Positions 50,117-58,384 of a stretch of DNA of 64,000 bases are shown piece after piece. The DNA lies in NCBI GenBank assembly GCA_963849305.1, contig CAWKGV010000003.1, positions 1 through 64,000 of the forward strand, in the 5' to 3' direction. Origin of the DNA: CAWKGV01 sp963849305 (lineage in GTDB: Bacteria > Pseudomonadota > Alphaproteobacteria > Acetobacterales > Acetobacteraceae). Within the stretch, counting starts at the first letter, position 1, and every line of letters starts with the position of its first letter. The notes beneath the pieces are model-generated. The model did no database searches. It worked only from the letters and a program-made list of their open reading frames with translations, and had not been told where the DNA came from. Position numbers and translations under genes: made by a program.

Positions 50117-51563
50117 GACGGGTGCGCTCTAGCACCGCCAGGAGTCCGGCGACGGGTGCGCCAGCCTCTTCCCGCAGCATCTCCCGTTCGATCGCGCGGA
50201 CGGCGAAGCCGGCCGCTTCCGCCGCGCTTCGCACATAGCCAAGCGAGTGCGCGTAGCGGGCCTGCCTACCGAGCAGCCATGCGCCGTTGCCGGGTGCCTG
50301 GCCCTGCCGTTCCGGTGGCAGCTCCTCGACCGTGAACACGAAGAGGCCGGCCGGTTGCAGCCGTGAATGCGCCGCCGTCAGCACCTCGTCGAGCGAGCCG
50401 AAATAACATAGCACATCGGCCGCCAGTATCAGTGCCCATCGCGTCGGGTCGGTGCTCAGCAAATCCATCAGATCGGCTTCGCTCATCCCCGCGTAAAGTC
50501 TCTTCGCCGCGGCCTCGGCCAGCATCTGCGGGGAGGCGTCCACACCAGTGATCGGGCCTATCGGTAAATCGGAAAGCACCACCGCGACCAGTCCGGTGCC
50601 GCAGCCGAGATCGAGAACTGGCCCGATCATCCGGCCCGAGCCGAGATCGAGATGACGCAGCAGCGCTGCGCGGATCAGGCCCGGGGCGCGGTAGCGAAGG
50701 GAGATGAGGTGGCTGTCGAACCGCCCGGCGTACCCGTCGAACACGGCCTTGAGGTATGTGGCCGGTGCACGCGGTGCTGCCGTCAGCACACCGGAGGCAG
50801 CGGCGAGATGGCGCACATATTCATCCTCCGGGGCCAGCTTAACGGCCTCGGTGTAAGCCTCGGCGGCTTCCTCATGCCGTCCCAGGCTACTTAGCGCGTG
50901 GCCCTTCAGGCCGAACAGGCAGGCGTCGGCCACGCCGGCTTGGCGCGCATCCTCCGCCAGCCGCACGGCATCCGCGAAATCCCGACGTTGCAAGGCGAGG
51001 AACACGGCCAGGTTACGCAGCTCGGCTCGCCCTGGGACAGCGGCGATACCGGCGGCGAGCGTTTCGGCGGCGGCTCGCGGATCGCCCATGGCCGTTTGCG
51101 CGGCGGCGAGGCTTTCGCGAAACAGCGGATCAGCGGGTCGTGCGGCTACGGCCTCGGTGAGACAGCTCACCGCGTCCGCAGGATGCCCGAGATCTAGCAT
51201 CAGCGCACCGAGCACGGCCTTGCCCCACGGCTCGGTTGGATCGAGCACGACCGCTTCCGCCGCGTCTTGCGCAGCGCCGATCAGATCGCCCTTGCGGCGC
51301 CTAAGATCGGCCCGGCAGCGCCGAAGCCGGGCGTGTTCGGGCGCCGTCGCCACCGCCGCGTCTAATTCGTCGCAAGCGGCATCGAGCCGGCCGTCGCGCA
51401 ATGCCAGCAGGGCGCTCAGCTCGGCAAGCTCGGCGGATGGCGGCGAGAGCCGGCGGAGCGCCGCGAGCAGCGGGCGCGCGGCGCCGAGCCGGCCGGCGTC
51501 GATCAACTCGGCGACGCGGCGGGCCAGGTGCTCAGGATTTGGGGTGGCGGGCAGGGTGTTCAT
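50106..51563 (-). CDS. TPR-methyltransferase
   Basis: A 485-residue protein. Roughly residues 1-265 are TPR repeats (LAELSALLALRDGRLDAACD, AVLGALMLDLGHPADAVSCL, LFGLKGHALSSLGRHEEAAE). A class I methyltransferase follows: AVFDGYAGRFDSHLISL, PVLDLGCGTGLVAVVLSDLP (motif I), TGVDASPQMLAEAA, and LILAADVLCYFGSLDEVL. In some bacteria such fused proteins lie beside O-GlcNAc-type transferases. The substrate is unknown; a sugar on flagellin or a glycan intermediate is an inference from the neighbours. Confidence 0.87.
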   Translation of the reverse strand: MNTLPATPNPEHLARRVAELIDAGRLGAARPLLAALRRLSPPSAELAELSALLALRDGRLDAACDELDAAVATAPEHARLRRCRADLRRRKGDLIGAAQDAAEAVVLDPTEPWGKAVLGALMLDLGHPADAVSCLTEAVAARPADPLFRESLAAAQTAMGDPRAAAETLAAGIAAVPGRAELRNLAVFLALQRRDFADAVRLAEDARQAGVADACLFGLKGHALSSLGRHEEAAEAYTEAVKLAPEDEYVRHLAAASGVLTAAPRAPATYLKAVFDGYAGRFDSHLISLRYRAPGLIRAALLRHLDLGSGRMIGPVLDLGCGTGLVAVVLSDLPIGPITGVDASPQMLAEAAAKRLYAGMSEADLMDLLSTDPTRWALILAADVLCYFGSLDEVLTAAHSRLQPAGLFVFTVEELPPERQGQAPGNGAWLLGRQARYAHSLGYVRSAAEAAGFAVRAIEREMLREEAGAPVAGLLAVLERTRHDA

Positions 51564-51601
51564 GTCGGGACTCCTTTTGAGCCGACGAGCGGAATGGGGC
51601 G

Positions 51602-52456
51602 TCAGACCACCAGGCCTTGAGCCTGGACCGCGAGTGCGTCGAGGCTGGGGGTGGTGCTGCTCGTGGTGGTGCTGCCGGCGGCGGCGATGAGGTACCGCTG
51701 CACGAAACTTTCGACGAATTTCGGGTCGCTGAACTTGCTGATGTCCAACCGCGCGCTGATCGCCTGCTCCTGTGCGCTGAGCGGTTGGAAGGCGATCTGC
51801 TCCGGCACTCCGAGAGCGGTCGTGACCACGGTGCGCATGACCGGATCCCCGAGGATCTGATCGACCGAGGTGATGCTGGCGGCTTCCTGGCGGAACGTGA
51901 GCGCGTTTGACAAGCCGGGGGTCGTCGCATCGAGCGACTGGCGCCAGGTGACCTCGGCATAGGCATTGGTGATGGTGCTAATGACCTGCGGGTTCTGGAT
52001 GACTGATAGGCCCTTGTTCGCGAAGTCATAAGTCTGCACGACTGGCTTCCAACGTGTGTCGCTTAGTGTGTTGGCGAGCGACGTGGCGTCGTTCACATTC
52101 GACATCAGGGTCTTCTGGGCGAGCGCGGTGTACGGGATCTGGTCGGCGAGCCCGTTCGCGGTCAGCAAGACCTGCATCACGGTCGGATTGCTCAGCAGTT
52201 GCTGCACGCTGGTTGCGTTCTGCACCGCCGTGGTGAACTGGCCGGTAGCGCGCTGAACCGTCGGCTCGGCGGCCGTGGTTTTGATGTCTTGGGTCTGGTT
52301 CTGCTCCGCCTGATCGAGTGCGGAGATCGGATTCTGGCCAAGCGAATTGGTCGCCTGAGTCCCAATGCCGTAAAGAGTATCAAGCAGGCTACCAGTCGTG
52401 CCGGTGCCGCTGTTGGCACCGAACAGCGATGGAAGATAGCTGAGCGTGGTGCCCAC
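51602..52456 (-). CDS. DUF1217-type flagellar-locus protein
   Basis: A 284-residue protein rich in Ala, Thr, Gln and Ser. The patterns IQNPQVISTITNAYAEVTWR, QSLDATTPGLSNALTFRQEA and LDISKFSDPKFVESFVQRYL match the DUF1217 family encoded in alphaproteobacterial flagellar clusters. Function unknown; a flagellar secretion or assembly role is likely. It ends the flagellin transcription unit after flaF. Confidence 0.78.
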   Translation of the reverse strand: MGTTLSYLPSLFGANSGTGTTGSLLDTLYGIGTQATNSLGQNPISALDQAEQNQTQDIKTTAAEPTVQRATGQFTTAVQNATSVQQLLSNPTVMQVLLTANGLADQIPYTALAQKTLMSNVNDATSLANTLSDTRWKPVVQTYDFANKGLSVIQNPQVISTITNAYAEVTWRQSLDATTPGLSNALTFRQEAASITSVDQILGDPVMRTVVTTALGVPEQIAFQPLSAQEQAISARLDISKFSDPKFVESFVQRYLIAAAGSTTTSSTTPSLDALAVQAQGLVV

Positions 52457-52466
52457 GGCCTTTCCC

Positions 52467-52811
52467 TCACGCCTCGCCGGCGAGTGCGGCGGTGATCTGC
52501 TCGTTGACGGCGATCATGAAGTCGAAGCCCGGCGCGTCGCGCTCAATCTCGCGCTGCACGGCCCGGCCGACCGAGACGATCGAGGCGCGCAGTTCGGCCG
52601 GCAGGGAGTTGGCCGGGTCGCGCATCAAGTCCGTCACCGTGCTCCAGAGCAGGCGGTTGTCGGCCAGCGCCTTGGCACGCTGCACAGAACCGGCGTCACG
52701 CGCAGCGCGTAGCGCCCCTGTCGCACGGCGGAAAACGTCAGCTTCCTGCTCACGCAGACTGCGGTGATTGGCGCTGGCCTGGTAGGCCCGTACGGCGGTC
52801 ATGGTCTGCAT
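52467..52811 (-). CDS. flaF: flagellin secretion/biosynthesis protein FlaF
   Basis: A 114-residue helical protein starting AVRAYQASANHRSLREQEAD, the FlaF signature, with ADNRLLWSTVTDLMRDPANS. In Caulobacter, FlaF is needed for flagellin secretion and works against FlbT. The gene overlaps the flbT stop by 13 bases and precedes the DUF1217 gene, as in many alphaproteobacteria. Confidence 0.9.
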   Translation of the reverse strand: MQTMTAVRAYQASANHRSLREQEADVFRRATGALRAARDAGSVQRAKALADNRLLWSTVTDLMRDPANSLPAELRASIVSVGRAVQREIERDAPGFDFMIAVNEQITAALAGEA

Positions 52812-53251
52812 GGCGCGGCGGATCTTTCCCGGGGGCTGGAGGGCGCTGCATCCTGGTCTGGGCAGGCCAGCACGGTGTCCTCGTGCCGGATAATTCGGCG
52901 AACGAGCTTGAGAGCCTGATAGCAGTCGTCGGCCTCAGCCGCGGCCAGCGCCTGATCAAGCATATCGCGCGCGAGCGCCGAGGTGGTCGCTCGCCGGAAC
53001 GCGGCGACCAGTTCGCGCGCCGAATCGAGGCCGCGCGCGCGCTCGGGTTCGGCACCAATATAGGCGGACTGGAGCGCGAAATAGATCCTCCGCGCTGGGC
53101 TGTCGGCCTGATCCGGCGGCATGATCTGCTTACCGAACAGGAACCGGGCCTTCGCGGTCAGCTCGATCCGCGACTTGGTGCGGAAGCGGATCGGAGCGCC
53201 GTTGACGATCATGACCTCGCCCTGACGCAGCTCGAGAACCAGCGTGGACAT
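52799..53251 (-). CDS. flbT: flagellin translation regulator FlbT
   Basis: A 150-residue protein: STLVLELRQGEVMIVNGAPI, RIELTAKARFLFGKQIM, ADSPARRIYFALQSAYIG. FlbT binds the flagellin mRNA leader and blocks translation until the hook is finished. The frame is open to an ATG at 53293, but MSTLVLEL at 53251 is the family start. It lies 90 bases downstream of flagellin, after a hairpin. Confidence 0.9.
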   Translation of the reverse strand: MSTLVLELRQGEVMIVNGAPIRFRTKSRIELTAKARFLFGKQIMPPDQADSPARRIYFALQSAYIGAEPERARGLDSARELVAAFRRATTSALARDMLDQALAAAEADDCYQALKLVRRIIRHEDTVLACPDQDAAPSSPRERSAAPCRP

Positions 53252-53308
53252 TCGGTCTTCCTGATTCGCTTGCGCGGGCTCGCCCGCGGCCAAGCACGAT
53301 ACGGGACC

Positions 53309-53331
53309 GGGGCGAGCGTCTTGCCCGCCCC
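53309..53331 (-). terminator. hairpin after the flagellin gene
   Basis: GGGGCGAGC (53309-53317) and GCCCGCCCC (53323-53331) form a nine-pair stem with one mismatch around a five-base loop, ten bases downstream of the flagellin stop on the - strand. There is no T run, so it may protect the flagellin mRNA 3' end or cause partial termination before flbT. Confidence 0.5.
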
Positions 53332-53341
53332 AGAGCCTAAG

Positions 53342-54193
53342 TTACTTGAACAGGCTAAGCAGGGCGGAGGGGGCCTGATTCGCCAGCGAGAGCGCCTGAG
53401 TGCCAAGCTGCTGGCGGATCTGCAGCGATTGCAATTGCGCCAATTCCTGGGCCAAATCGGCGTCAACCAGCGATCCGAGGCCGCTGTTAAGCGCGTTAAT
53501 CTTATCGTTGTTGTAGCTGACCTGATTGTTCACATAGTCGGTCGCCGAGCCGTAGTAGTTCAGCTGATTGCCGACGTTGTTGAACTGATTAATGAACGTG
53601 CCGGTGGCGCTGATGAACCCGGCAACTGCTGTCGAGTTGCTAAGCTGCGTGCTGGTGAAGTTGATAGACCCATACAGGGCCGAGCCGCCGGTAGCGGTGA
53701 TGCTGTAGGTAGCACCGAGTTCGTTCCGGGCTACCGAAACGTTCGCGAAGACGCCCGTGCTGCCTGTGATGTTACCGATCAGTGTCTTGCCGCTGTAGCC
53801 GGCATCCTGGATGTCGGTCTTCACGGCCGCAAGCTGCTGCTGATACTGGGCCACATACTGGCTGCGCTGGGTGCCCGATACGTCGCTGCCTGCCAGGTTG
53901 ACCAGGATCTGGCGCATGTTAGACATCGTATTTGAGACGTCGTTCAGGGCGGAGGTCGTGGTACCCAACAGGCCCGACACATTGCCTAGCTGCTGGTTCG
54001 CGGTGGTCAGCGCCCCGACATCGGAGCGGACGCGCTGCGCCACCGCATAAGCAGCGCCGTCGTCGGTGGCATCGGCCACGCGGTAGCCGGTCGAGACCTG
54101 CTTCTGCACAGCGTTGAGCTGCGAGTTCGTGGTCTCCAGGGAGTTGAGCGCGATCATCGCGCCCGTGTTCGTGTTGATCGAATTGAGTGACAT
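53342..54193 (-). CDS. fliC: flagellin
   Basis: A 283-residue flagellin. The conserved ends are SLNSINTNTGAMIALNSLET, RVADATDDGAAYAVAQRVRS at the N-terminus and INALNSGLGSLVDADLAQEL with LQIRQQLGTQALSLANQAPS, ending LLSLF, at the C-terminus. The central part is short (about 120 residues), rich in Ser, Thr and Asn, and offers many possible O-glycosylation sites. The frame opens at 54214, but the ATG at 54193 fits the family start. The 107 bases upstream contain a 19-base near-palindrome (54264-54282) and only a weak sigma54-like site. Confidence 0.96.
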   Translation of the reverse strand: MSLNSINTNTGAMIALNSLETTNSQLNAVQKQVSTGYRVADATDDGAAYAVAQRVRSDVGALTTANQQLGNVSGLLGTTTSALNDVSNTMSNMRQILVNLAGSDVSGTQRSQYVAQYQQQLAAVKTDIQDAGYSGKTLIGNITGSTGVFANVSVARNELGATYSITATGGSALYGSINFTSTQLSNSTAVAGFISATGTFINQFNNVGNQLNYYGSATDYVNNQVSYNNDKINALNSGLGSLVDADLAQELAQLQSLQIRQQLGTQALSLANQAPSALLSLFK

Positions 54194-54263
54194 GGTATCT
54201 TGCCTCTTGCCCACAATGTTGCGGATAGCGCCGCTTTTTGCGGGCGTGGCGCCGATACTGCCG

Positions 54264-54282
54264 CGCGCCGGTTAACGGCGCG
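54264..54282 (-). terminator. hairpin between flgL and fliC
   Basis: CGCGCCG and CGGCGCG, seven perfect pairs around GTTAA, 19 bases after the flgL stop. No T tract follows on the - strand, so full termination is uncertain; it may separate the flgE-flgK-flgL unit from the flagellin transcript. Confidence 0.45.
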
Positions 54283-54300
54283 TGAAGCAGGCGGCAAAAA

Positions 54301-55398
54301 TCAGGTCATTGGCAGAAGTTTTGCGAGCGAAAGCCCGCTCATACTCGCGATCACCTGGTAGGACGCCTGCAACTGCGTCTGCACCAGGGTAATGTTCGAG
54401 AGCGTGGATGCCATATCAGCGTCCTGCGCGAAGGAGACTTGCGTTGTCAGCGCCGTCTGGGTGTCGGCCATGTTGGTTTGCGTGGCGGTCAGCGCGGTCT
54501 GCTGGTCTCCCAGCACACCCACGTCCTCGGCCATGGCGGTGACAGCTCCTTGCAAACTCGTGGCGGTGTCCTGCACCAAGCCCTGAAAACCGGAATCGCT
54601 GAGCTGCGAGCTGGAAAGAGAGCCGATGGTCGCCAGCCCGCGGAGCAGGTCGCGCATATACGAGCCGGTGGTCGAGGTGCCGGTGGAGGCGACCGAGGCA
54701 TTGGCACTCGCGAGCAAACCGATCGGCTGCGTCTGGCTCTGGCCGGTCTGCACGACGGGGATCTGCGTCTGAAGTGTCGCGGCGGGTTGCGACATGTACG
54801 CGGAGAAGGGCGAGGTTCCCGGCGCGTTGGAGCTGGCGATCGCGAGTGTGGCGGAGGCGGTGGCGGACGCTCCGGCGGTGCCGAGCGCGCCCACGGTGGT
54901 GGCGATCTGCGTGTAGAACCCCGACGAGAGAATGCTGTCCGGGTCGGGCACGGGCGGGTTGCCGCTATCGGCACCGCCGAAGACATAGCTGGAGCCGTCG
55001 GTTGTATCGAGCAGGCCGGCGACCTGTTGCAGCGCATCTCGCGCCGAGGCGGCGACGCTATCCACCTCGGAAGGATCGATGCCGTTCAGGTTGTTGAGCT
55101 GCGCGCGGAAGTTCGACGCGATCTGCTGGATTTGCGTCATCGCGGTCTGCGTGACCTGCATTGTCCCGGTCGCGGCGGAGATGTTGTTCTGCCAGGTTTG
55201 CAAATTGGCGATATCCGGGCTGAGATCGAGTGAAACCGAGGCCCCGGCACCCAGGCCCGCATACGTGTCGGCAATGAGCCCGGTACTCGCCTGATTGGTA
55301 AGCGTATCCAGTCGCTGCTGCACGGTGGCCGTGTCGCCGACGAGGGAGGCCAGAAGCCCGTAGTCGCTGGGGTTGGAGGGGCCAACGGCGCTGATCAT
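54301..55398 (-). CDS. flgL: hook-filament junction protein FlgL
   Basis: A 365-residue hook-associated protein 3. The N-terminal helix (VQQRLDTLTNQASTGLIADT) and the C-terminal one (SFAQDADMASTLSNITLVQT, ending QLQASYQVIASMSGLSLAKL) are flagellin-like; the middle is variable and Ser/Ala-rich. It connects FlgK to the filament. The ATG overlaps the stop of flgK by four bases. Confidence 0.9.
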   Translation of the reverse strand: MISAVGPSNPSDYGLLASLVGDTATVQQRLDTLTNQASTGLIADTYAGLGAGASVSLDLSPDIANLQTWQNNISAATGTMQVTQTAMTQIQQIASNFRAQLNNLNGIDPSEVDSVAASARDALQQVAGLLDTTDGSSYVFGGADSGNPPVPDPDSILSSGFYTQIATTVGALGTAGASATASATLAIASSNAPGTSPFSAYMSQPAATLQTQIPVVQTGQSQTQPIGLLASANASVASTGTSTTGSYMRDLLRGLATIGSLSSSQLSDSGFQGLVQDTATSLQGAVTAMAEDVGVLGDQQTALTATQTNMADTQTALTTQVSFAQDADMASTLSNITLVQTQLQASYQVIASMSGLSLAKLLPMT

Positions 55399-56873
55399 GG
55401 TGTGGTTACCATGCTGAGGAGCTCTCCGAACATGCTTTGCACGGCGGCGATGATCTTGGCATTCGCGCCGTAGGCGTTCTGTAGTGCGATCATGTTTGAC
55501 ATCTCGGTGTCGAGGTTGACGCCGGTCTCGCTGGAAAGGTTGGTTTGCAGCGTGCTCTGCACGGCCTGCTCGGTGCTGAGCTGGTTCGTGGCGCTGGCGC
55601 CGTCCGTGGCCTGCGTGCCGACCAGGGTGGCCGCGAAATCCGACAAGGTGGCGGGGGCCGGATAGGGCGCATCCAGTGTGCCGTTGGGGCCCAGGTTCTG
55701 GGTGTTCGTCGAAGCGAGCGGCGCAGTGCCGAGAACATTGTCGAGAACGTTCGCGATCACGGTCGAGAAGCCGGCCAGCCCGCCATTGTTGAGCGAGGGC
55801 AGGCCGTCCCGTACGGCGGCTGGGTTCGCGAGCACCGCAGGGTTGACCTGGATGTTGCCGGCAAATCCGACATAGCCGGATTGGACCTGCGGGCCAGTGC
55901 TCGCCGGGATCGTGCCGGCCGCATTGGTGAATAGCGGCAGACCTTGCGCCGCGAAGCCGCTGGCGAGGTTTTGCGAGAATTCGTCGAGTTGCGCCTGGTA
56001 TCCGGGCAGCGTGCTATCCCGCAGCGTGATGTTGGCGCCGATTTCCCCGCCTTGTAGCTGGCTCGTTACGTCCACGCCGCCGAGCGTGATCGGGGGCACG
56101 CCGCCGCCGGGATAGTACGAGCCAGGCTGGAGTGTCGCGTCGCTGGTGCTGAGCTGATCCGCTGGCCCACGGGTCGGCAACGGGGTGCCGGATGCGGTCG
56201 TGATCAGGATGTCACCGTTCGGCTGATCCAGAACCTTCACGGAGAGCAGTTGCGATATCGTTGCAACCTGCGCATCGCGCTGGTTCATGAGGTCTGCGGT
56301 GCTCTGTCCCGTCGCCTGCAACTTCATGATCTGATCCGAGAGTTGCCCGATCGTGCCGAGCGCGCCATTCAGCGTTTGGAGTTCCGCACTGATGTTGTCC
56401 TGGGCGTCCTGGCGCTGCACGGTGTAGGTATTGCTCAGCGTGTTGATGCCTTGCGCCAAAGTTGAGGCGGTGGCGGCGACCTGGCTTTGCTGCGTGGCGT
56501 TGTCTGGAGCGCTCAGCAGGGTCGAAAACTGGTCTTCAACATTGCCCAGCAGGCTGGCGAGATCCTGGCCCTGGCCGGGCGTGCCCTGCACGGCGTCGAT
56601 CGCTTGCAACGAAGCCTGGGTCGTCTGTAGCCCGGCCACGGTCGCGTTTTGCTGGTAGAGGTCGCCTTGAAGCTGCTGGTCAACGCTGCGCTGCGCCGGC
56701 TCGGTGAGGACGCCCATGCCGACGCCCCCGGCGGTGAGGGATTCGGGGGCGCTGCTCTCGACCGCGTATGAGGGCGTGCTGGCGTTGGCAATGTTGTGCG
56801 AGACGAGCGCAAGCTGGGCGTTGATGTTCGCGAGCCCACTTCCGGCGATGCTGAGGGCGGCGTTCAGGCTCAT
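55395..56873 (-). CDS. flgK: hook-filament junction protein FlgK
   Basis: A 492-residue hook-associated protein 1. The N-terminus (ALSIAGSGLANINAQLALVS, HNIANASTPSY) has the ANxxTPGY-like rod/hook signature and the C-terminus (SETGVNLDTEMSNMIALQNA, YGANAKIIAAVQSMF) is the usual end. Located four bases after flgE and overlapping flgL, forming the flgE-flgK-flgL operon. Confidence 0.93.
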   Translation of the reverse strand: MSLNAALSIAGSGLANINAQLALVSHNIANASTPSYAVESSAPESLTAGGVGMGVLTEPAQRSVDQQLQGDLYQQNATVAGLQTTQASLQAIDAVQGTPGQGQDLASLLGNVEDQFSTLLSAPDNATQQSQVAATASTLAQGINTLSNTYTVQRQDAQDNISAELQTLNGALGTIGQLSDQIMKLQATGQSTADLMNQRDAQVATISQLLSVKVLDQPNGDILITTASGTPLPTRGPADQLSTSDATLQPGSYYPGGGVPPITLGGVDVTSQLQGGEIGANITLRDSTLPGYQAQLDEFSQNLASGFAAQGLPLFTNAAGTIPASTGPQVQSGYVGFAGNIQVNPAVLANPAAVRDGLPSLNNGGLAGFSTVIANVLDNVLGTAPLASTNTQNLGPNGTLDAPYPAPATLSDFAATLVGTQATDGASATNQLSTEQAVQSTLQTNLSSETGVNLDTEMSNMIALQNAYGANAKIIAAVQSMFGELLSMVTTP

Positions 56874-56877
56874 GGTC

Positions 56878-58122
56878 TCAGGTCTTCATGTTGATGGTGA
56901 CTTGCAGCAGGTCGTCGGCGGTGGTGATCAGCTTCGCATTGGCGCTATAGGCCTCCTGCGCGGTGATCAACTTGCTGAACTCGGTTGCGATATCGACGTT
57001 CGAACCCTCCACCGACCCGACGACGAGGCTCCCGGCGCCGCCGGAATTCGCGTTGTTCGCCACGGCGGCCCCGGAATCGGTGGTGGCGGTGAAGGCCTGC
57101 CCGTCCTGGCGCTGCAAGGCATCGGCGTTGGCGAAGGTCATGACCGGCGCCTGGGCGATCGTCTGCGTCTGGCCATTGTCGTAGTTGACCACCACGTCGC
57201 CGGTCTGGGTGATCGAGACGCCCGAGTAATTGCCAGCCGGCGCACCGTTCTGGCTCGTCGCGCTGACGCTGAATGAGCTGGTCGCATCCTGAGAGAGCCC
57301 GCCGACATTCATTGTGAAGGAAGTCGGCACCCAGGACGGCGCTCCGGCGGAGGGCGTGAGTGTCAGTGTTGGCGGAGAGCCGCCGGGCGAGGTCAGCGCG
57401 CCGGTGCTGGCGTTGAATTGCACCGGGGCGGACGCGGTGCCGATCTGGGTCGATCCATCATAGGCGGTGAGCGACCAGCTATTCGCCGCGGACTCGGTCC
57501 AGTTCAGGGTGAGCGTGTGCTGCGCGCCCGATGCATCATAGACCTGGGTCTGCGATGAGACCGTCGTGCCCACCGTGGCCGCGCCGGGCAGGTTGCCGGT
57601 TAGGGACAGTTGCGTGGTGGGGACCGGCACGGACTGCGACTGGGTCGAGACTTGTATGGGCACGAGCTTCGACTGATCCACTGCCCCGGTCTGCGGGTTG
57701 ACCGCCCAGCCTTCGAGATATTCCCCGGCGCTGTTCACGAGATAGCCGTTCCCGTTCACCTGGAAATCGCCAGTGCGGGTGTAATCGGTCTGCGGGCTGA
57801 AGGTTGGCTGGTTGGTGTTTGCGGAAACGCCGTCAGTCTGGGTGACCGCGAAGAAGCCCTGGCCGGAAATGGCGAGCGCGAGCGGGTCGCTGCTCTGGCT
57901 GATCGTGCCCTGGACCTCGTTGGTGTAATCGGGTCGAGTATTCACCGCGCCCGGATCGTTGTTGGCGGCGGTGCTGCTGGTCACATAGTCAAGAAAGCTG
58001 GTGTCTGTTGCCTTGAACCCGACGGTCTGGCTGTTCGCGACGTTGTCGCTGATGTTGCTGAACGCGGCGGCCTGGGCGGTGAGACCGCTCTGTGACGTGT
58101 CCAGGGCACTGAAAAGCGACAT
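56878..58122 (-). CDS. flgE: flagellar hook protein FlgE
   Basis: A 414-residue hook subunit: SLFSALDTSQSGLTAQAAAF, SNISDNVANSQTVGFKATDT at the N-terminus, QGTISQSSDPLALAISGQGF in the middle, and SNVDIATEFSKLITAQEAYS, ANAKLITTADDLLQV at the end. The frame extends to 58614, but AGGAGA before the ATG at 58122 and the family start decide for 414 residues. A sigma54 promoter lies 31 bases upstream. Confidence 0.95.
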   Translation of the reverse strand: MSLFSALDTSQSGLTAQAAAFSNISDNVANSQTVGFKATDTSFLDYVTSSTAANNDPGAVNTRPDYTNEVQGTISQSSDPLALAISGQGFFAVTQTDGVSANTNQPTFSPQTDYTRTGDFQVNGNGYLVNSAGEYLEGWAVNPQTGAVDQSKLVPIQVSTQSQSVPVPTTQLSLTGNLPGAATVGTTVSSQTQVYDASGAQHTLTLNWTESAANSWSLTAYDGSTQIGTASAPVQFNASTGALTSPGGSPPTLTLTPSAGAPSWVPTSFTMNVGGLSQDATSSFSVSATSQNGAPAGNYSGVSITQTGDVVVNYDNGQTQTIAQAPVMTFANADALQRQDGQAFTATTDSGAAVANNANSGGAGSLVVGSVEGSNVDIATEFSKLITAQEAYSANAKLITTADDLLQVTINMKT

Positions 58123-58152
58123 CGGTATCTCCTGCCAACGCGCGGTCGTTAC

Positions 58153-58167
58153 GCACGAAGCGTGCCA
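58153..58167 (-). promoter_or_regulatory. sigma54-type promoter of flgE-flgK-flgL
   Basis: On the - strand TGGCACG-CTTC-GTGC, one mismatch from the consensus TGGCACG-N4-TTGC, with GG and GC exactly ten bases apart. The -12 element lies 31 bases before the flgE ATG, leaving room for the AGGAGA ribosome-binding site. Middle/late flagellar genes of Caulobacter-like bacteria use sigma54. Confidence 0.8.
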
Positions 58168-58329
58168 GCCGGAGCGGCCCGTTTCGGGGCAGTTGCAGGC
58201 GGAAGGGACCGCGTCCTGCTGGCGGTTGCCGACGCGCGGGCGCACCGGGCGGCAGGAAGCGCCCGGCATTTTCTGCCGCCTCGGGTTCGCGTTCCTGTCA
58301 GGGCATGACTGAGAACCGACGCTTGATGA

Positions 58330-58345
58330 TGGCCTGCCGCTTGCA
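58330..58345 (+). promoter_or_regulatory. sigma54-type promoter of fliK-flgD
   Basis: TGGCCTG-CCGC-TTGCA, with the GG and GC ten bases apart and a perfect -12 TTGCA. The -24 element differs from TGGCACG at two positions. It lies 40 bases before the fliK ATG and faces the opposite way from the flgE promoter; the two are about 160 bases apart. Confidence 0.75.
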
Positions 58346-58384
58346 CAGCCGGTCGCACGTAATTGGGAACGAGAACCGGCCTGT

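Noticed and set aside
54240..54257. sigma54 promoter for flagellin
   Set aside because: GG-N10-GC spacing is present on the - strand but only about seven of twelve consensus bases match, so it was not listed.
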